This document shows, in pieces, positions 1 through 8,367 of a stretch of DNA of 55,233 nt. A program made the translations under genes and the position numbers. The stretch covers positions 1-55,233 of the forward strand of contig JACIXQ010000005.1 in assembly GCA_014360465.1 (NCBI GenBank), in the 5' to 3' direction. Below the pieces are notes generated by a model. The model was not told the origin of the DNA. It was given only the letters and a program-made list of their open reading frames with translations, and did not search any database. The stretch is from a bacterium (GTDB lineage: Bacteria > Armatimonadota > JACIXR01). Every line of letters starts with the position of its first letter. Within the stretch, counting starts at the first letter, position 1.

Positions 1-1089
1 CCTCCCTCCACTATAATTGAGATGTTGGAACACCATTTGAAAACTAACTCCCAATGCACCCTCCTCAGCGCTGACCTTCCCGGGACAATATATGGAAAAA
101 TAATAAGGGATGAAGAGGGGAGAGTTAGGGAAATTATTGAGCCCAGGGGGTTGCGGCTTCCTCCAGAAATAGAGAAAATAAACGAGATAAATGTTGGCGT
201 TTATTTATTCAATGCCCCGCTCGTTTTTAATTATCTTTCCAAGGTTGGAGCTGATAATCCCCAAAAGGAGCATTATTTAACCGATGTCGTGGGACTTCTT
301 TATAAGGATGGTTATAATACCCAAGCGATAAAACTGTCAGAGAGCTGGCGTGCGAGAGGGGTGAACGACAGGAAAGATTTGGTGGAGGTGACTAAATATA
401 TGAGACAAGAGATAATGGATAAATTATTAAAAGAAGGGGTTACTATAGAAGACCCACAAAACACCTATATTGAGGCGACGGTGGAAATAGCGCAAGATGT
501 TACCATTCACCCCTTTACTTTTTTAAAGGGCAAGACCAAAGTCGCAACTGGTGCTGAAATAGGTCCATTCACCTATATTGAGGATTGTGAGATAGGGGAG
601 GGTAGTAAAATCGTTGCCTCCTTCTTGCGGGAGTCAAAAGTAGGGAAAAATTGCAGGATAGGACCATTTGCCCAACTAAGACCGGGAACCATTCTTGCGG
701 ATGAGGTTGGAATTGGTAATTTTGTGGAGGTGAAAAACAGCATATTGGAGAATGGAGTGAAGGCTATGCATCTTGCCTATATAGGGGATGCTTTTGTGGG
801 GGAGAGAACGAATATCGGGGCAGGTACAATAACCTGTAATTATGATGGTATTAAGAAGAACAAAACCACTATAGGGAAGAATGTCTTCGTGGGCTCTGAT
901 AGTATCCTAATTGCCCCTGTGGAAATTGGGGAAGGTGCCTACATAGCGGCTGGGTCGGTAATAAATCAGAATGTGCCTCCCTATGCTCTTGCGATAGCAA
1001 GGGAGAAGCAGGTTAACAAGGAAGATTGGGTTAAGAAACGAAGAGCAAAGAAGAACGAAAACGAGGTAGAAAAACAGCAGGATAAATGA
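1..1089 (+). CDS. glmU: GlmU, bifunctional UDP-N-acetylglucosamine pyrophosphorylase / glucosamine-1-phosphate N-acetyltransferase, 5' truncated by the window edge
   Basis: The enzyme acetylates glucosamine-1-phosphate and then uridylylates it to UDP-GlcNAc, the precursor of peptidoglycan and lipid A, in the cytoplasm. The frame is open from base 1 and the ATG at 22 is internal, because roughly the first 100 residues of the Rossmann-type uridyltransferase domain are missing. What remains is the end of that domain (GYGKI-like segment, the NVGVYLF strand, the KEHYLTDVV segment) and a complete left-handed beta-helix acetyltransferase domain with hexapeptide repeats. Visible helix landmarks are RPGT, NFVEVKN, HLAYIGDA and GAGTITCNYDG, the last carrying active-site and acetyl-CoA-binding residues. 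A charged Lys/Glu tail closes the protein. prs follows after 16 bases. The pairing with glmM at 12.2 kb gives two of the UDP-GlcNAc pathway steps in this window. Family identification is secure. Confidence 0.97.
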   Translation, partial: PPSTIIEMLEHHLKTNSQCTLLSADLPGTIYGKIIRDEEGRVREIIEPRGLRLPPEIEKINEINVGVYLFNAPLVFNYLSKVGADNPQKEHYLTDVVGLLYKDGYNTQAIKLSESWRARGVNDRKDLVEVTKYMRQEIMDKLLKEGVTIEDPQNTYIEATVEIAQDVTIHPFTFLKGKTKVATGAEIGPFTYIEDCEIGEGSKIVASFLRESKVGKNCRIGPFAQLRPGTILADEVGIGNFVEVKNSILENGVKAMHLAYIGDAFVGERTNIGAGTITCNYDGIKKNKTTIGKNVFVGSDSILIAPVEIGEGAYIAAGSVINQNVPPYALAIAREKQVNKEDWVKKRRAKKNENEVEKQQDK

Positions 1090-1105
1090 AAGGAGGAGTT
1101 AATTG

Positions 1106-2077
1106 ATGCAGGATTTGCGCATATTTACAGGTAATGCTAATCCAAAGCTCGCTGAGGATGTGGCGAAAGAGTTAGGAATAGAGCTGGGGAAAGGGGAGGT
1201 TGGCAGATTCTCTGATGGCGAGATAAGGATAAAGATAGAGGAGTCTGTGCGTGGGCTGGATGTTTTCATCATCCAGCCAACTTGTTATCCAGTAAATGAT
1301 AACCTTATGGAGCTTTTGCTATTGATAGATGCCTTTAAACGTGCCTCGGCAAGGAGAATAACGGCTGTCATTCCCTATTATGGATATGGTAGGCAGGAGA
1401 AGAAAGTCAGACCGCGTGAACCAATAAGCGCAAAGCTGGTTGCTGACCTGATAAGTGTCGCGGGAGCAGACCGCGTTCTCACGATTGACCTACATGCTGA
1501 CCAGATTCAGGGATTTTTCAATTGTCCTGTTGACCAGTTGACCGCGGTGCCTATATTGGCGGAGTATTTCCGTTCTCTTGGACTTTCCGATAATGAGGTA
1601 GTAGTCGTATCCCCTGATGTCGGAGGAGTGGCGAGAGCACGCCACTTCGCAGAGCTTCTTGGTGCTCCCCTTGCCATAATAGCTAAAAGACGTCCGGAGC
1701 CGAATAGAGCGGAGGCAATGGAGATAATAGGCGATGTGAAAGGGAAGATAGCCATTATGGTTGACGATATAGTAGATACCGCTGGCTCACTTATGAAGGG
1801 CATTGAGGCGATGTTTGAACGAGGAGTGAGAAAGGTTTATGGATGTTGCACTCATCCTGTTCTCTCGGGAGAAGCGGTAAAGAGGATTGAAGAAGGGAAT
1901 TTAGAGGAACTTGTGGTTACGGACACCATCCCCTTGCGGGATAAAAGGAGCGAAAAAATAAAGGTATTATCAATAGCTCCTCTTTTGGCTGAGGCTATTC
2001 TCAGGATTCACAACGAGAAATCTGTAAGCGTTCTTTTCCAAAGGGTTCCCCAAAAAAAGATAGAATACCGATCGTGA
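1106..2077 (+). CDS. prs: Ribose-phosphate pyrophosphokinase
   Basis: Transfers pyrophosphate from ATP to ribose-5-phosphate, giving PRPP for nucleotide, His, Trp and NAD synthesis in the cytoplasm. The 323-residue length is typical of bacterial class I enzymes. Landmarks are the N-terminal FTGNANPKLA segment, the SDGEIRIKIEESVRG region, the flexible-loop PYYGYGRQEKK segment, the DLHADQIQGFF motif and the PRPP-binding loop VDDIVDTAGS. The ATG at 1106 is preferred over the adjoining TTG at 1103, since an AGGAGG ribosome binding site at 1091-1096 lies nine bases before it. The gene sits between glmU and pth, an order seen in many bacteria, and its stop overlaps the pth start. Confidence 0.97.
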   Translation: MQDLRIFTGNANPKLAEDVAKELGIELGKGEVGRFSDGEIRIKIEESVRGLDVFIIQPTCYPVNDNLMELLLLIDAFKRASARRITAVIPYYGYGRQEKKVRPREPISAKLVADLISVAGADRVLTIDLHADQIQGFFNCPVDQLTAVPILAEYFRSLGLSDNEVVVVSPDVGGVARARHFAELLGAPLAIIAKRRPEPNRAEAMEIIGDVKGKIAIMVDDIVDTAGSLMKGIEAMFERGVRKVYGCCTHPVLSGEAVKRIEEGNLEELVVTDTIPLRDKRSEKIKVLSIAPLLAEAILRIHNEKSVSVLFQRVPQKKIEYRS

Positions 2078-2637
2078 TAAAGCTTGTAGTTGGTTTAGGC
2101 AATCCTGGACGCCTCTATCAGAGGACGAGACATAATGCCGGTTTTATGCTTCTTTCCCGCCTGGCAAGGAGGAAAGGATTGCGATTCAACAGGAAAAGAT
2201 GTAGAAGTAGGATTGCAGAAGGGGAAGGGATTATCCTTGCTAAGCCCTACACTTATGTCAACTTGAGCGGAAAAGCTGTGAAATGTTTGCTCGAACAGTA
2301 CGATATCAGCCCCCAGGAGATGTTGGTGATATGCGATGATGTTGCTCTTCCTTTGGGTAGAATAAGAATAAGACGGAAAGGTTCTGATGGAGGTCATAAT
2401 GGATTGCGTTCCATTATTAATGAAATAGGCACGCAAGATTTTCCTCGCTTGAGAATAGGGATAGGAAATGAAGGAATAAGGGATTTGGTTGAGTTCGTCT
2501 TAAGTGAATTCAACGAGGATGAAATGAAAATATTGGATAAGGTTTTGGATGTTTCAGTTGAGGCGGTGAATTGCATTTTGGAGGAAGGTATCGACCAGGC
2601 AATGAATAAATATAATTCGTTAAAGATACAGGTATGA
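2074..2637 (+). CDS. pth: Peptidyl-tRNA hydrolase
   Basis: Recycles peptidyl-tRNAs that drop off the ribosome by cleaving the ester between peptide and tRNA. The 187-residue protein has the family landmarks: VGLGNPG at the N-terminus (Asn10), the catalytic His20 in RHNAG, the KPYTYVNLSGKAV substrate-binding segment, ICDDVALPLG, and the GSDGGHNGLRSI segment. The start is GTG at 2074 inside a GTGA overlap with the prs stop, which implies translational coupling. glmU-prs-pth is a compact housekeeping operon. No recognisable terminator follows; the next 430 bases hold only decayed sequence. Confidence 0.96.
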   Translation: MIKLVVGLGNPGRLYQRTRHNAGFMLLSRLARRKGLRFNRKRCRSRIAEGEGIILAKPYTYVNLSGKAVKCLLEQYDISPQEMLVICDDVALPLGRIRIRRKGSDGGHNGLRSIINEIGTQDFPRLRIGIGNEGIRDLVEFVLSEFNEDEMKILDKVLDVSVEAVNCILEEGIDQAMNKYNSLKIQV

Positions 2638-3036
2638 ACGGTATTAGACGCTTCTTTTGTCAGAGAAAAACATAGACCCTCTCCCAATCTCCGATTCTAA
2701 ATGTAATGGCTTTGGGGCGAAGTCCAATATGTTATGGGATTCTATACACTTCATATCTTTCCTCACAAATAAATTGCTTTGAAAGCATATTAGATATAGT
2801 AACGCCTAAACTCTATACCCATTTTCAAAGGAGATGTATCCCGCTACTCTCCATATCTTCAAATCCAAAAGTAGCAGCGTCTTCCCTTTCTTTGTTGCTT
2901 GTCTATACCTCTTAGCATTCGCTTTTATAATTGCCCGTTTGCTCTCAAGAGAGTAGACTTTTTAAAAGGCTTGATATAGAAATAAATTGTAGAAGATGGT
3001 TGCCTCTTCTCATCATTATTGAGGCAGAGTGCGTCA
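2638..3036. other. Gene-poor intergenic region
   Basis: About 400 bases between pth and the next promoter. Short open frames here lack ribosome binding sites and have compositions unlike real proteins. The only recognisable content is the transposase-like fragment on the minus strand at 2806-2961. I see no clear hairpin terminator and no riboswitch. The region is best read as decayed mobile-element sequence followed by the promoter at 3037-3065. Confidence 0.5.
2806..2961 (-). pseudogene. Decayed N-terminal fragment of a transposase/integrase
   Basis: A 51-codon stretch on the minus strand runs between two in-frame stops. It reads KVYSLESKRAIIKANAKRY at its start, then RQATKKGKTLLL, and soon loses similarity. 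The pattern EKRAIIKxxAKRYxxAxKKxK is what I recall from the N-terminal region of integrase-type (rve, DDE) transposases, where it precedes a helix-turn-helix. There is no start codon with a ribosome binding site and no downstream catalytic domain, so only a relic remains. The identification rests on recognising a short motif and is therefore tentative. It lies in the otherwise gene-free gap between pth and the lipoprotein gene. Confidence 0.4.
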
Positions 3037-3065
3037 TTGACGCTTTGCAAATTTTCTTTTACTAT
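3037..3065 (+). promoter_or_regulatory. Sigma70-type promoter giving a probable leaderless mRNA
   Basis: TTGACG (3037-3042), a 17-base spacer and TACTAT (3060-3065). The ATG of the lipoprotein gene at 3075 begins only nine bases after the -10 box, about where transcription should start. No Shine-Dalgarno sequence fits between them. Confidence 0.6.
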
Positions 3066-3074
3066 CATAAAGAT

Positions 3075-4172
3075 ATGAAAAGGAAAAATTACTTCCTCCC
3101 TTTTATCGCCATACTGATAATTTTGACAGGTTGCTCCACCACTCCTGAAAGCCAAGCCCTAAAGAAAGTGAGAGATGGTATACAACTCCTTATCCAAAAC
3201 GGTTTTCCCACGGAGAAAGCTACCTACCTCCTTGAAGAAGCTTCAAAACAAATTAAAGACCCTTTTCTTGAAGAAACCGTCGCCCTTTTCTATATCGCCC
3301 AACAGTCCCCTCCTCAGTGGGATAAAGCTATACCACACCTTGAGAAAAGCAGAACAGGTTTCGCCTCAATAGTCAGAGCAGAAGCAGAAATGGAGAAGAA
3401 GAATTGGAACGAGGCTATGAAATATCTTGAAAAAAGAAAGGACCCTCTTTCCCTTCTTCTTTCGGCTTATTGCCTGCTGAAAATAGGGAAAACAGCGGAA
3501 GCCAAACAAAAGCTTGCCGAAGTAAGTATTAGCAAGGAAAAAATCCCTCAACCTCTCATTTTCAATGCTATGGTCAAATCCCAACCCCTTCCCTGTGTCA
3601 ATCTTCGTTACTACTCTTTGAAATGGGTCTGGGATAACCTTGAAGAAATCGGCAGGGAAATCGGAGAGAGATTAGGAGAAAAGGATGCTCTGCGGCTCGT
3701 TTATCGGCAACTTGCTGATTATGCCAATGTTGAGCCGGAATTCACCGCTTCTCTGTCTCTCTTGAGCTACGCCGTTAATGAAAAAGAACGAAGGGTATTA
3801 GAGAAGGCTAAGGAGGATTTCTCCCGGGAAGCGGGAAGACTTGAGGGAGAAACCATCGGTGGGCTGTACCGCCTAATTCGTTTGCTCGGCGTTATAGCTA
3901 TCGGTGGTGTCATTTTGGTGTTTGCTGGAATCATTATGAGCATGGCAGGACTGGTCAAGGGTAGAGAACACCCCCTTTGGAAAAGGGGATTCGCAGTTGC
4001 CGGCTCGGGCTTCGCCCTATGGATTATCCTCCTATTACTTTTCCACCCATTACCTGCAGGTGGAATGGTGCAAGGGTACATTGGTCGCAAATTCTATAGA
4101 AAGCAAGTGGAGTTGATAAAAACCCATAAGACTAAACTCGATAACGAATTAAGAAGCATTCAAGGGAGGTAA
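3075..4172 (+). CDS. Lipoprotein with two C-terminal membrane helices, function unknown
   Basis: 365 residues. The N-terminus is a lipoprotein signal with lipobox LTGC and modified Cys20. Residues of about 25-230 are helical and charged, reminiscent of TPR-like helical repeats (for example KNWNEAMKYLEKRKDP and LLSAYCLLKIGKTAEAKQKL). Two hydrophobic helices follow at about 270-293 and 304-325, then a basic tail. An upstream in-frame extension of 48 codons exists, but ATG 3075 is chosen because the lipoprotein signal starts there and a promoter sits just before it. The gene ends four bases before the giant GH13-like gene, so the two are probably cotranscribed. A role in assembling or anchoring the secreted enzyme is only a guess from position. 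Confidence 0.8.
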   Translation: MKRKNYFLPFIAILIILTGCSTTPESQALKKVRDGIQLLIQNGFPTEKATYLLEEASKQIKDPFLEETVALFYIAQQSPPQWDKAIPHLEKSRTGFASIVRAEAEMEKKNWNEAMKYLEKRKDPLSLLLSAYCLLKIGKTAEAKQKLAEVSISKEKIPQPLIFNAMVKSQPLPCVNLRYYSLKWVWDNLEEIGREIGERLGEKDALRLVYRQLADYANVEPEFTASLSLLSYAVNEKERRVLEKAKEDFSREAGRLEGETIGGLYRLIRLLGVIAIGGVILVFAGIIMSMAGLVKGREHPLWKRGFAVAGSGFALWIILLLLFHPLPAGGMVQGYIGRKFYRKQVELIKTHKTKLDNELRSIQGR

Positions 4173-4176
4173 AAAG

Positions 4177-7100
4177 ATGGAAAAAATACTTGTTTCCCTT
4201 TTCACCATCCTGATATTAACATTGAGTTCCGCCAAAGCAGAGGAGATCTTCCTTAAGGAAAATTCTAACGATATAATCTTTGGAAATTCCCTGATAAGTT
4301 TACATTTCTCCAAAGCTGATGGCTTCCTTCGTTCTTTAATCTATCAACCACTGAACCTCCAGATAATAGGTAGAGGAGATTCATCATCTACCCTTGATAT
4401 CCGTGTGGATGGTCAATGGCTGGTTGAAAAACTGGCAATTAGGGAAGCGCTGAAAAACAAATCGGTTTACATAGAGGGGAAGTGGAGATTTGCCCTTGAT
4501 CCAGAAAATGTCGGACTGCAACAGGGCTGGCATAAGGTAGAATTTGACGATTCCAAATGGGATGAGATATCCCTCCCCGGTACTTGGGAAAAAGCAGGCT
4601 ATACACAGGTTTTCCCTTCTTCACCTTCACCCACCTGGTCTCCTTACAACGGTTTTGCCTTCTTCAGAAGGAAGGTCTTTATCCCCAAGGAGTGGAAAGA
4701 CAAGGAACTGCTCATATATCTTGGCTCCATAGATGATTTCGACTGGGTTTACTTCAATGGAGAGCTAATAGGGCACACAGGGGATCAGGTACCTAACTGG
4801 TGGGAAACTCCTCGCCATTATGTAATCCCTCCCAATCTCGTAAAATTCGGGGAAGAGAACACAATTTCTCTACGCGTCTACGACAGGGGTGGCGAAGGTG
4901 GCGTTATGGGACCTATTTTCCTTATCAAAAAGGACGATTGGGATGGATTGGGAAACCCAATAAAATTGGTTGGTTACGAAGTCAAGAACGAGGGAAAAGG
5001 CAAAAAGCTTATTGTCAGAAGCGGGATAGGCGACTGGATACTTGAGAATCACTATACGATATTTCCCGGCACCGATGTGGTTCTACGAGAAGGTAGGATA
5101 GTTTACAATGGAAGCGAATCTCCTCATATCAGCGACCTTCGCTTCTCCCTTGATGGAGTTTTAATAGGCGATAAGGAAGATTGTTGGTGGACAATCCCCT
5201 CCAATTTCCCCCCGAAAAGATACAGATTCGAGCAGGAAGGAAGAACTATCAGCGATGATTATAGCTGGTCAAGTAACCGTTGCGTTCTTGTGCGAAACGA
5301 TGGGCTCGGTGTTGGTTTACTAACAATCTTCTATTCGGAGACGGAAGGAGCAAGTGCCTATATTAGAGAGGGCAAGGATGCTTTGGATATAGTTCATACA
5401 TTATCAGCAGCAGATGTTATGAAAGTCAGAAAGGAACTGGAAGGTGGCACGCAGATAATCAGGGTTATTAAGGGTGACCTTGAGGATATGCTTAAGAAGG
5501 AAAGGGAAATTTATGACATCATCGGTCTGACTCCTCCTCCCGATAGACCAGATTGGGCGAGAAAGGCGATAATTTACTCCGCCTATCCTGGAGGGACTAT
5601 GGACGGAGGGTTACAGGATGTTGGAGGTTTTGATAACTTTTCCAATTATCTCCCTCATCTTGCCGATATCGGCTTCAATGTGCTTTGGCTTCTACCCGTT
5701 TGGCCAGGGCTTTATGGTCCCACGGACTATTATAAGATTGAAGAAACCCTTGGTGGAATAGAGGGTGCAAGAAGATTTATAGAAAAAGCCCATAAATTAG
5801 GGCTAAAGGTGCTGTTCGATTTGATCCCTCATGGTCCTCGTGAGGAATCTGGATTGTTAGAAAAGCTTCCCGAAGCTGTCTCCAGGGACGAAAATGGCAA
5901 AGTCATTTACTGGTGGGGTTGCCTCTCCTGCGATTATGCTAGCGTAGCCTGGCAAAAATATATGGCTGAGCACGCCGCTTATTGGGTAAGGGAACTGGAT
6001 GTGGATGGTTACAGGGTTGACTGCGGAGCTGGGGGACCAGCTAACTGGGACCCCAATTCACCTCATCGTCCTACTCTATCAGGTCTCTGGGGAGGATTGC
6101 AGATACTATCTAAATCAAGGGAGGAAATGAAAAAATACAAGAGCGAAATTATGCTCCTTCCAGAAGCAACTGGTCCCTGGTTCTTTAGGTATAGCGATGT
6201 CGTTTACGATTTTCCTTTTATGTTTATCTGCCAGGATTACTCTCGCCATCCCAGAGATGAGTGGATAAGATGGTTTCAGGAATGGCTGGAATACGAGAAA
6301 TATGCCTACCCAAAGGGTGCGACCTTGATGAGATTCGTAGAAAGCCACGACACAGTTCGTTTTGCTGGCTTAAATGGACAAGGTTCGTTCAATGCGTTTC
6401 TTGCCCTTTGTGCCCTTATAGAAGGAGCTCCTATGGTTTATCATGATGGTGAAATTGGCAGAAGCCCCTTCCTTAAACATATTTACAAAATTAGGAAAGA
6501 AAACGAAGAGCTATCAATCGGTGAAGCCCATTACCTTGCCGTAGAAGCAAACGATAAGAATGTATTCACCTGCCTACGGGTCCTCGGAGATAGAATAGCT
6601 GTTGTTGCTATCAATATGTCAGGACAGGAAAAAGAAGTTGAACTAAGAATAGGAAAACGATACATACCAACTCGGAGGGATTTGGGGTTCTACGAAGTTT
6701 TTGAGGGCAGGGCAGTGAAAGCAGAATGGAAGAAGGACAATCTCTCCCTGAAATTGAGCATAGGACCTTATTCTCCAGCCATAATCCTGATAAGGAAGGA
6801 AAAACCCTCCATAGATAGGGATGCGATTTATCCGCCCATTGAAAGTGCCAAAAAGGTGCAAGGTTCTACTGAGCCATCCTTCCGAGAACTTGAAGGAAAT
6901 ATAATCGTGGAGAACGAGACTTACAAAGCCATAATAGACACTAATAGCGGGATGTTGAAATATCTCTCCACGAGAAAGGGTGAAAACTGGATAGATGATA
7001 TGGTATGGGAAGAAGGAAAAAGAAGATTAGGCATAGGTGAAAGGCTCAGCACAAGTGGAATTAATCTATCCCACCAAATAGAGAGAGGAAATGGCGAAGT

Positions 7101-8367
7101 ATTTGTCCGCTTTACAGGTTATTGCGATTGGGCAAGACTTGGAATCCTCTACCGTTTTGACCAAAGCAGAATAGATGTCCTACTAAGTTTACACCCAACG
7201 AAAGAAGTAGGTTTGATGAAAGGCGAGCTTTGGCATTGGTTCAAACTAAAGGGGGTTCAGCATTGGTTTGTAAATACCCTTGAGGCAAACCTTTACGATG
7301 AATTCTATATTCGCCATTTTAAGGAAACAAAAGGCGGAAGATATTGGCATACCCCCTATCTGTTTGATTCAAGTCGCTGTCCCTTGAATCCCTATTACCC
7401 TTTGATATCCGCAATCAGGGGCAACGAATACCTTGCCATCCTTTTGCCCCCATTTTATACTCTCCCCGAGAACATCTATATCCGAGAGAAGTTAAGGGAT
7501 GAAGGATTTCATATCTTGCTTTCTATGGCGGATGGAAGGAATGGTTGGAAGATTGCTCCCGGCGAGGTGTATGAGATGAGGTATTCAATCCTCATCGGAA
7601 AAGGAGGAATACCCATAGGGGAACCAGGAAAAGATTTACCACTTCTAACCTGCGACGGGGCCAATTACTTGATAGAAACAAGCCATTACAAAGCCGTTCT
7701 ATCAAGGAGAAATGGGCAAGTGAATAACATAATCTCAAGGGGCAAGAGTCTACTCCAGGGCGCTGAGATATATTCCGATAGAGGAATCTACGGGGAGTAT
7801 TACGACTCCCTGGGAAATGCCTTTTCTTTAATTGGCACATCAAATAACGACCCCGAGGTTGAACTCGCTTTTCAAAAAGAAGACGGGAAAATTAGAATCA
7901 TCACCCATAGCTTTCTCAGAGAGGGCAATAGTGGTTGGAACAATGTAGCGAGACCGCTGGTGGAATACCAAGCTGAATATGAATTTAAAGATAAATCGCC
8001 CTCTATCGGAGCCAAAATAAAGGTGCGACCATTCGTTGAAAAACAGACTACCGCCTTTCTCGCCCAAAGGCTCGACTTTAAAGAAATAAAAGCCTGTTAC
8101 GCCGAAGGGCAGGAAATCTCGCTCCAGCAGACGGGGAGGGTTTGGGAGAGCAGAAATTACCAATTAGAAAAAGCCAATATAATTTTAAGGGGAGATAAGG
8201 CAAAGATAGAACTCAAAGTAACCAAGATACCGGAGGGTGGAAATCTGTTCATTTATAATTCTGGCAATGGCGATATAATAGTGTTTTTCGCATATATGGA
8301 CGGAGATTTCAATATCAGTCCAAAATGGTATGAATTTTCCTACGAGATGGGGTGCATTCAGCAATGA
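4177..8367 (+). CDS. Secreted multidomain GH13-like (alpha-amylase superfamily) protein
   Basis: 1396 residues, starting at an ATG with a good GGGAGG site. Order seen: signal peptide (1 to about 21); a beta-sandwich segment; a jelly-roll at about 100-260 resembling the sugar-binding domain of GH2 enzymes (WHKVEFDDSKWDEISLPGTW, then WVYFNGELIGH); another beta region; a TIM barrel at about 455-790; and two more beta-sandwich modules to the end. The barrel carries GH13-type regions: D548 in DLIPHG (region I, lacking the usual Asn-His), R613 and nucleophile D615 in GYRVDCG, acid/base E663 in LLPEATG, and H724-D725 in ESHDT. All three catalytic acids are therefore present, so it should be active on an alpha-glucan or related glycan, location periplasmic or extracellular. 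The substrate is unknown. The last module is homologous to the next gene product. Family call is good; subfamily not assignable. Confidence 0.85.
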   Translation: MEKILVSLFTILILTLSSAKAEEIFLKENSNDIIFGNSLISLHFSKADGFLRSLIYQPLNLQIIGRGDSSSTLDIRVDGQWLVEKLAIREALKNKSVYIEGKWRFALDPENVGLQQGWHKVEFDDSKWDEISLPGTWEKAGYTQVFPSSPSPTWSPYNGFAFFRRKVFIPKEWKDKELLIYLGSIDDFDWVYFNGELIGHTGDQVPNWWETPRHYVIPPNLVKFGEENTISLRVYDRGGEGGVMGPIFLIKKDDWDGLGNPIKLVGYEVKNEGKGKKLIVRSGIGDWILENHYTIFPGTDVVLREGRIVYNGSESPHISDLRFSLDGVLIGDKEDCWWTIPSNFPPKRYRFEQEGRTISDDYSWSSNRCVLVRNDGLGVGLLTIFYSETEGASAYIREGKDALDIVHTLSAADVMKVRKELEGGTQIIRVIKGDLEDMLKKEREIYDIIGLTPPPDRPDWARKAIIYSAYPGGTMDGGLQDVGGFDNFSNYLPHLADIGFNVLWLLPVWPGLYGPTDYYKIEETLGGIEGARRFIEKAHKLGLKVLFDLIPHGPREESGLLEKLPEAVSRDENGKVIYWWGCLSCDYASVAWQKYMAEHAAYWVRELDVDGYRVDCGAGGPANWDPNSPHRPTLSGLWGGLQILSKSREEMKKYKSEIMLLPEATGPWFFRYSDVVYDFPFMFICQDYSRHPRDEWIRWFQEWLEYEKYAYPKGATLMRFVESHDTVRFAGLNGQGSFNAFLALCALIEGAPMVYHDGEIGRSPFLKHIYKIRKENEELSIGEAHYLAVEANDKNVFTCLRVLGDRIAVVAINMSGQEKEVELRIGKRYIPTRRDLGFYEVFEGRAVKAEWKKDNLSLKLSIGPYSPAIILIRKEKPSIDRDAIYPPIESAKKVQGSTEPSFRELEGNIIVENETYKAIIDTNSGMLKYLSTRKGENWIDDMVWEEGKRRLGIGERLSTSGINLSHQIERGNGEVFVRFTGYCDWARLGILYRFDQSRIDVLLSLHPTKEVGLMKGELWHWFKLKGVQHWFVNTLEANLYDEFYIRHFKETKGGRYWHTPYLFDSSRCPLNPYYPLISAIRGNEYLAILLPPFYTLPENIYIREKLRDEGFHILLSMADGRNGWKIAPGEVYEMRYSILIGKGGIPIGEPGKDLPLLTCDGANYLIETSHYKAVLSRRNGQVNNIISRGKSLLQGAEIYSDRGIYGEYYDSLGNAFSLIGTSNNDPEVELAFQKEDGKIRIITHSFLREGNSGWNNVARPLVEYQAEYEFKDKSPSIGAKIKVRPFVEKQTTAFLAQRLDFKEIKACYAEGQEISLQQTGRVWESRNYQLEKANIILRGDKAKIELKVTKIPEGGNLFIYNSGNGDIIVFFAYMDGDFNISPKWYEFSYEMGCIQQ

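Noticed and set aside
2706-2915. A 69-codon plus-strand frame between pth and the lipoprotein gene.
   Set aside because: There is no ribosome binding site, and it lies opposite the transposase-like relic.
2931-3074. A 48-codon N-terminal extension of the lipoprotein gene.
   Set aside because: It would put the lipoprotein signal in the interior of the protein and would run through the promoter; ATG 3075 is preferred.
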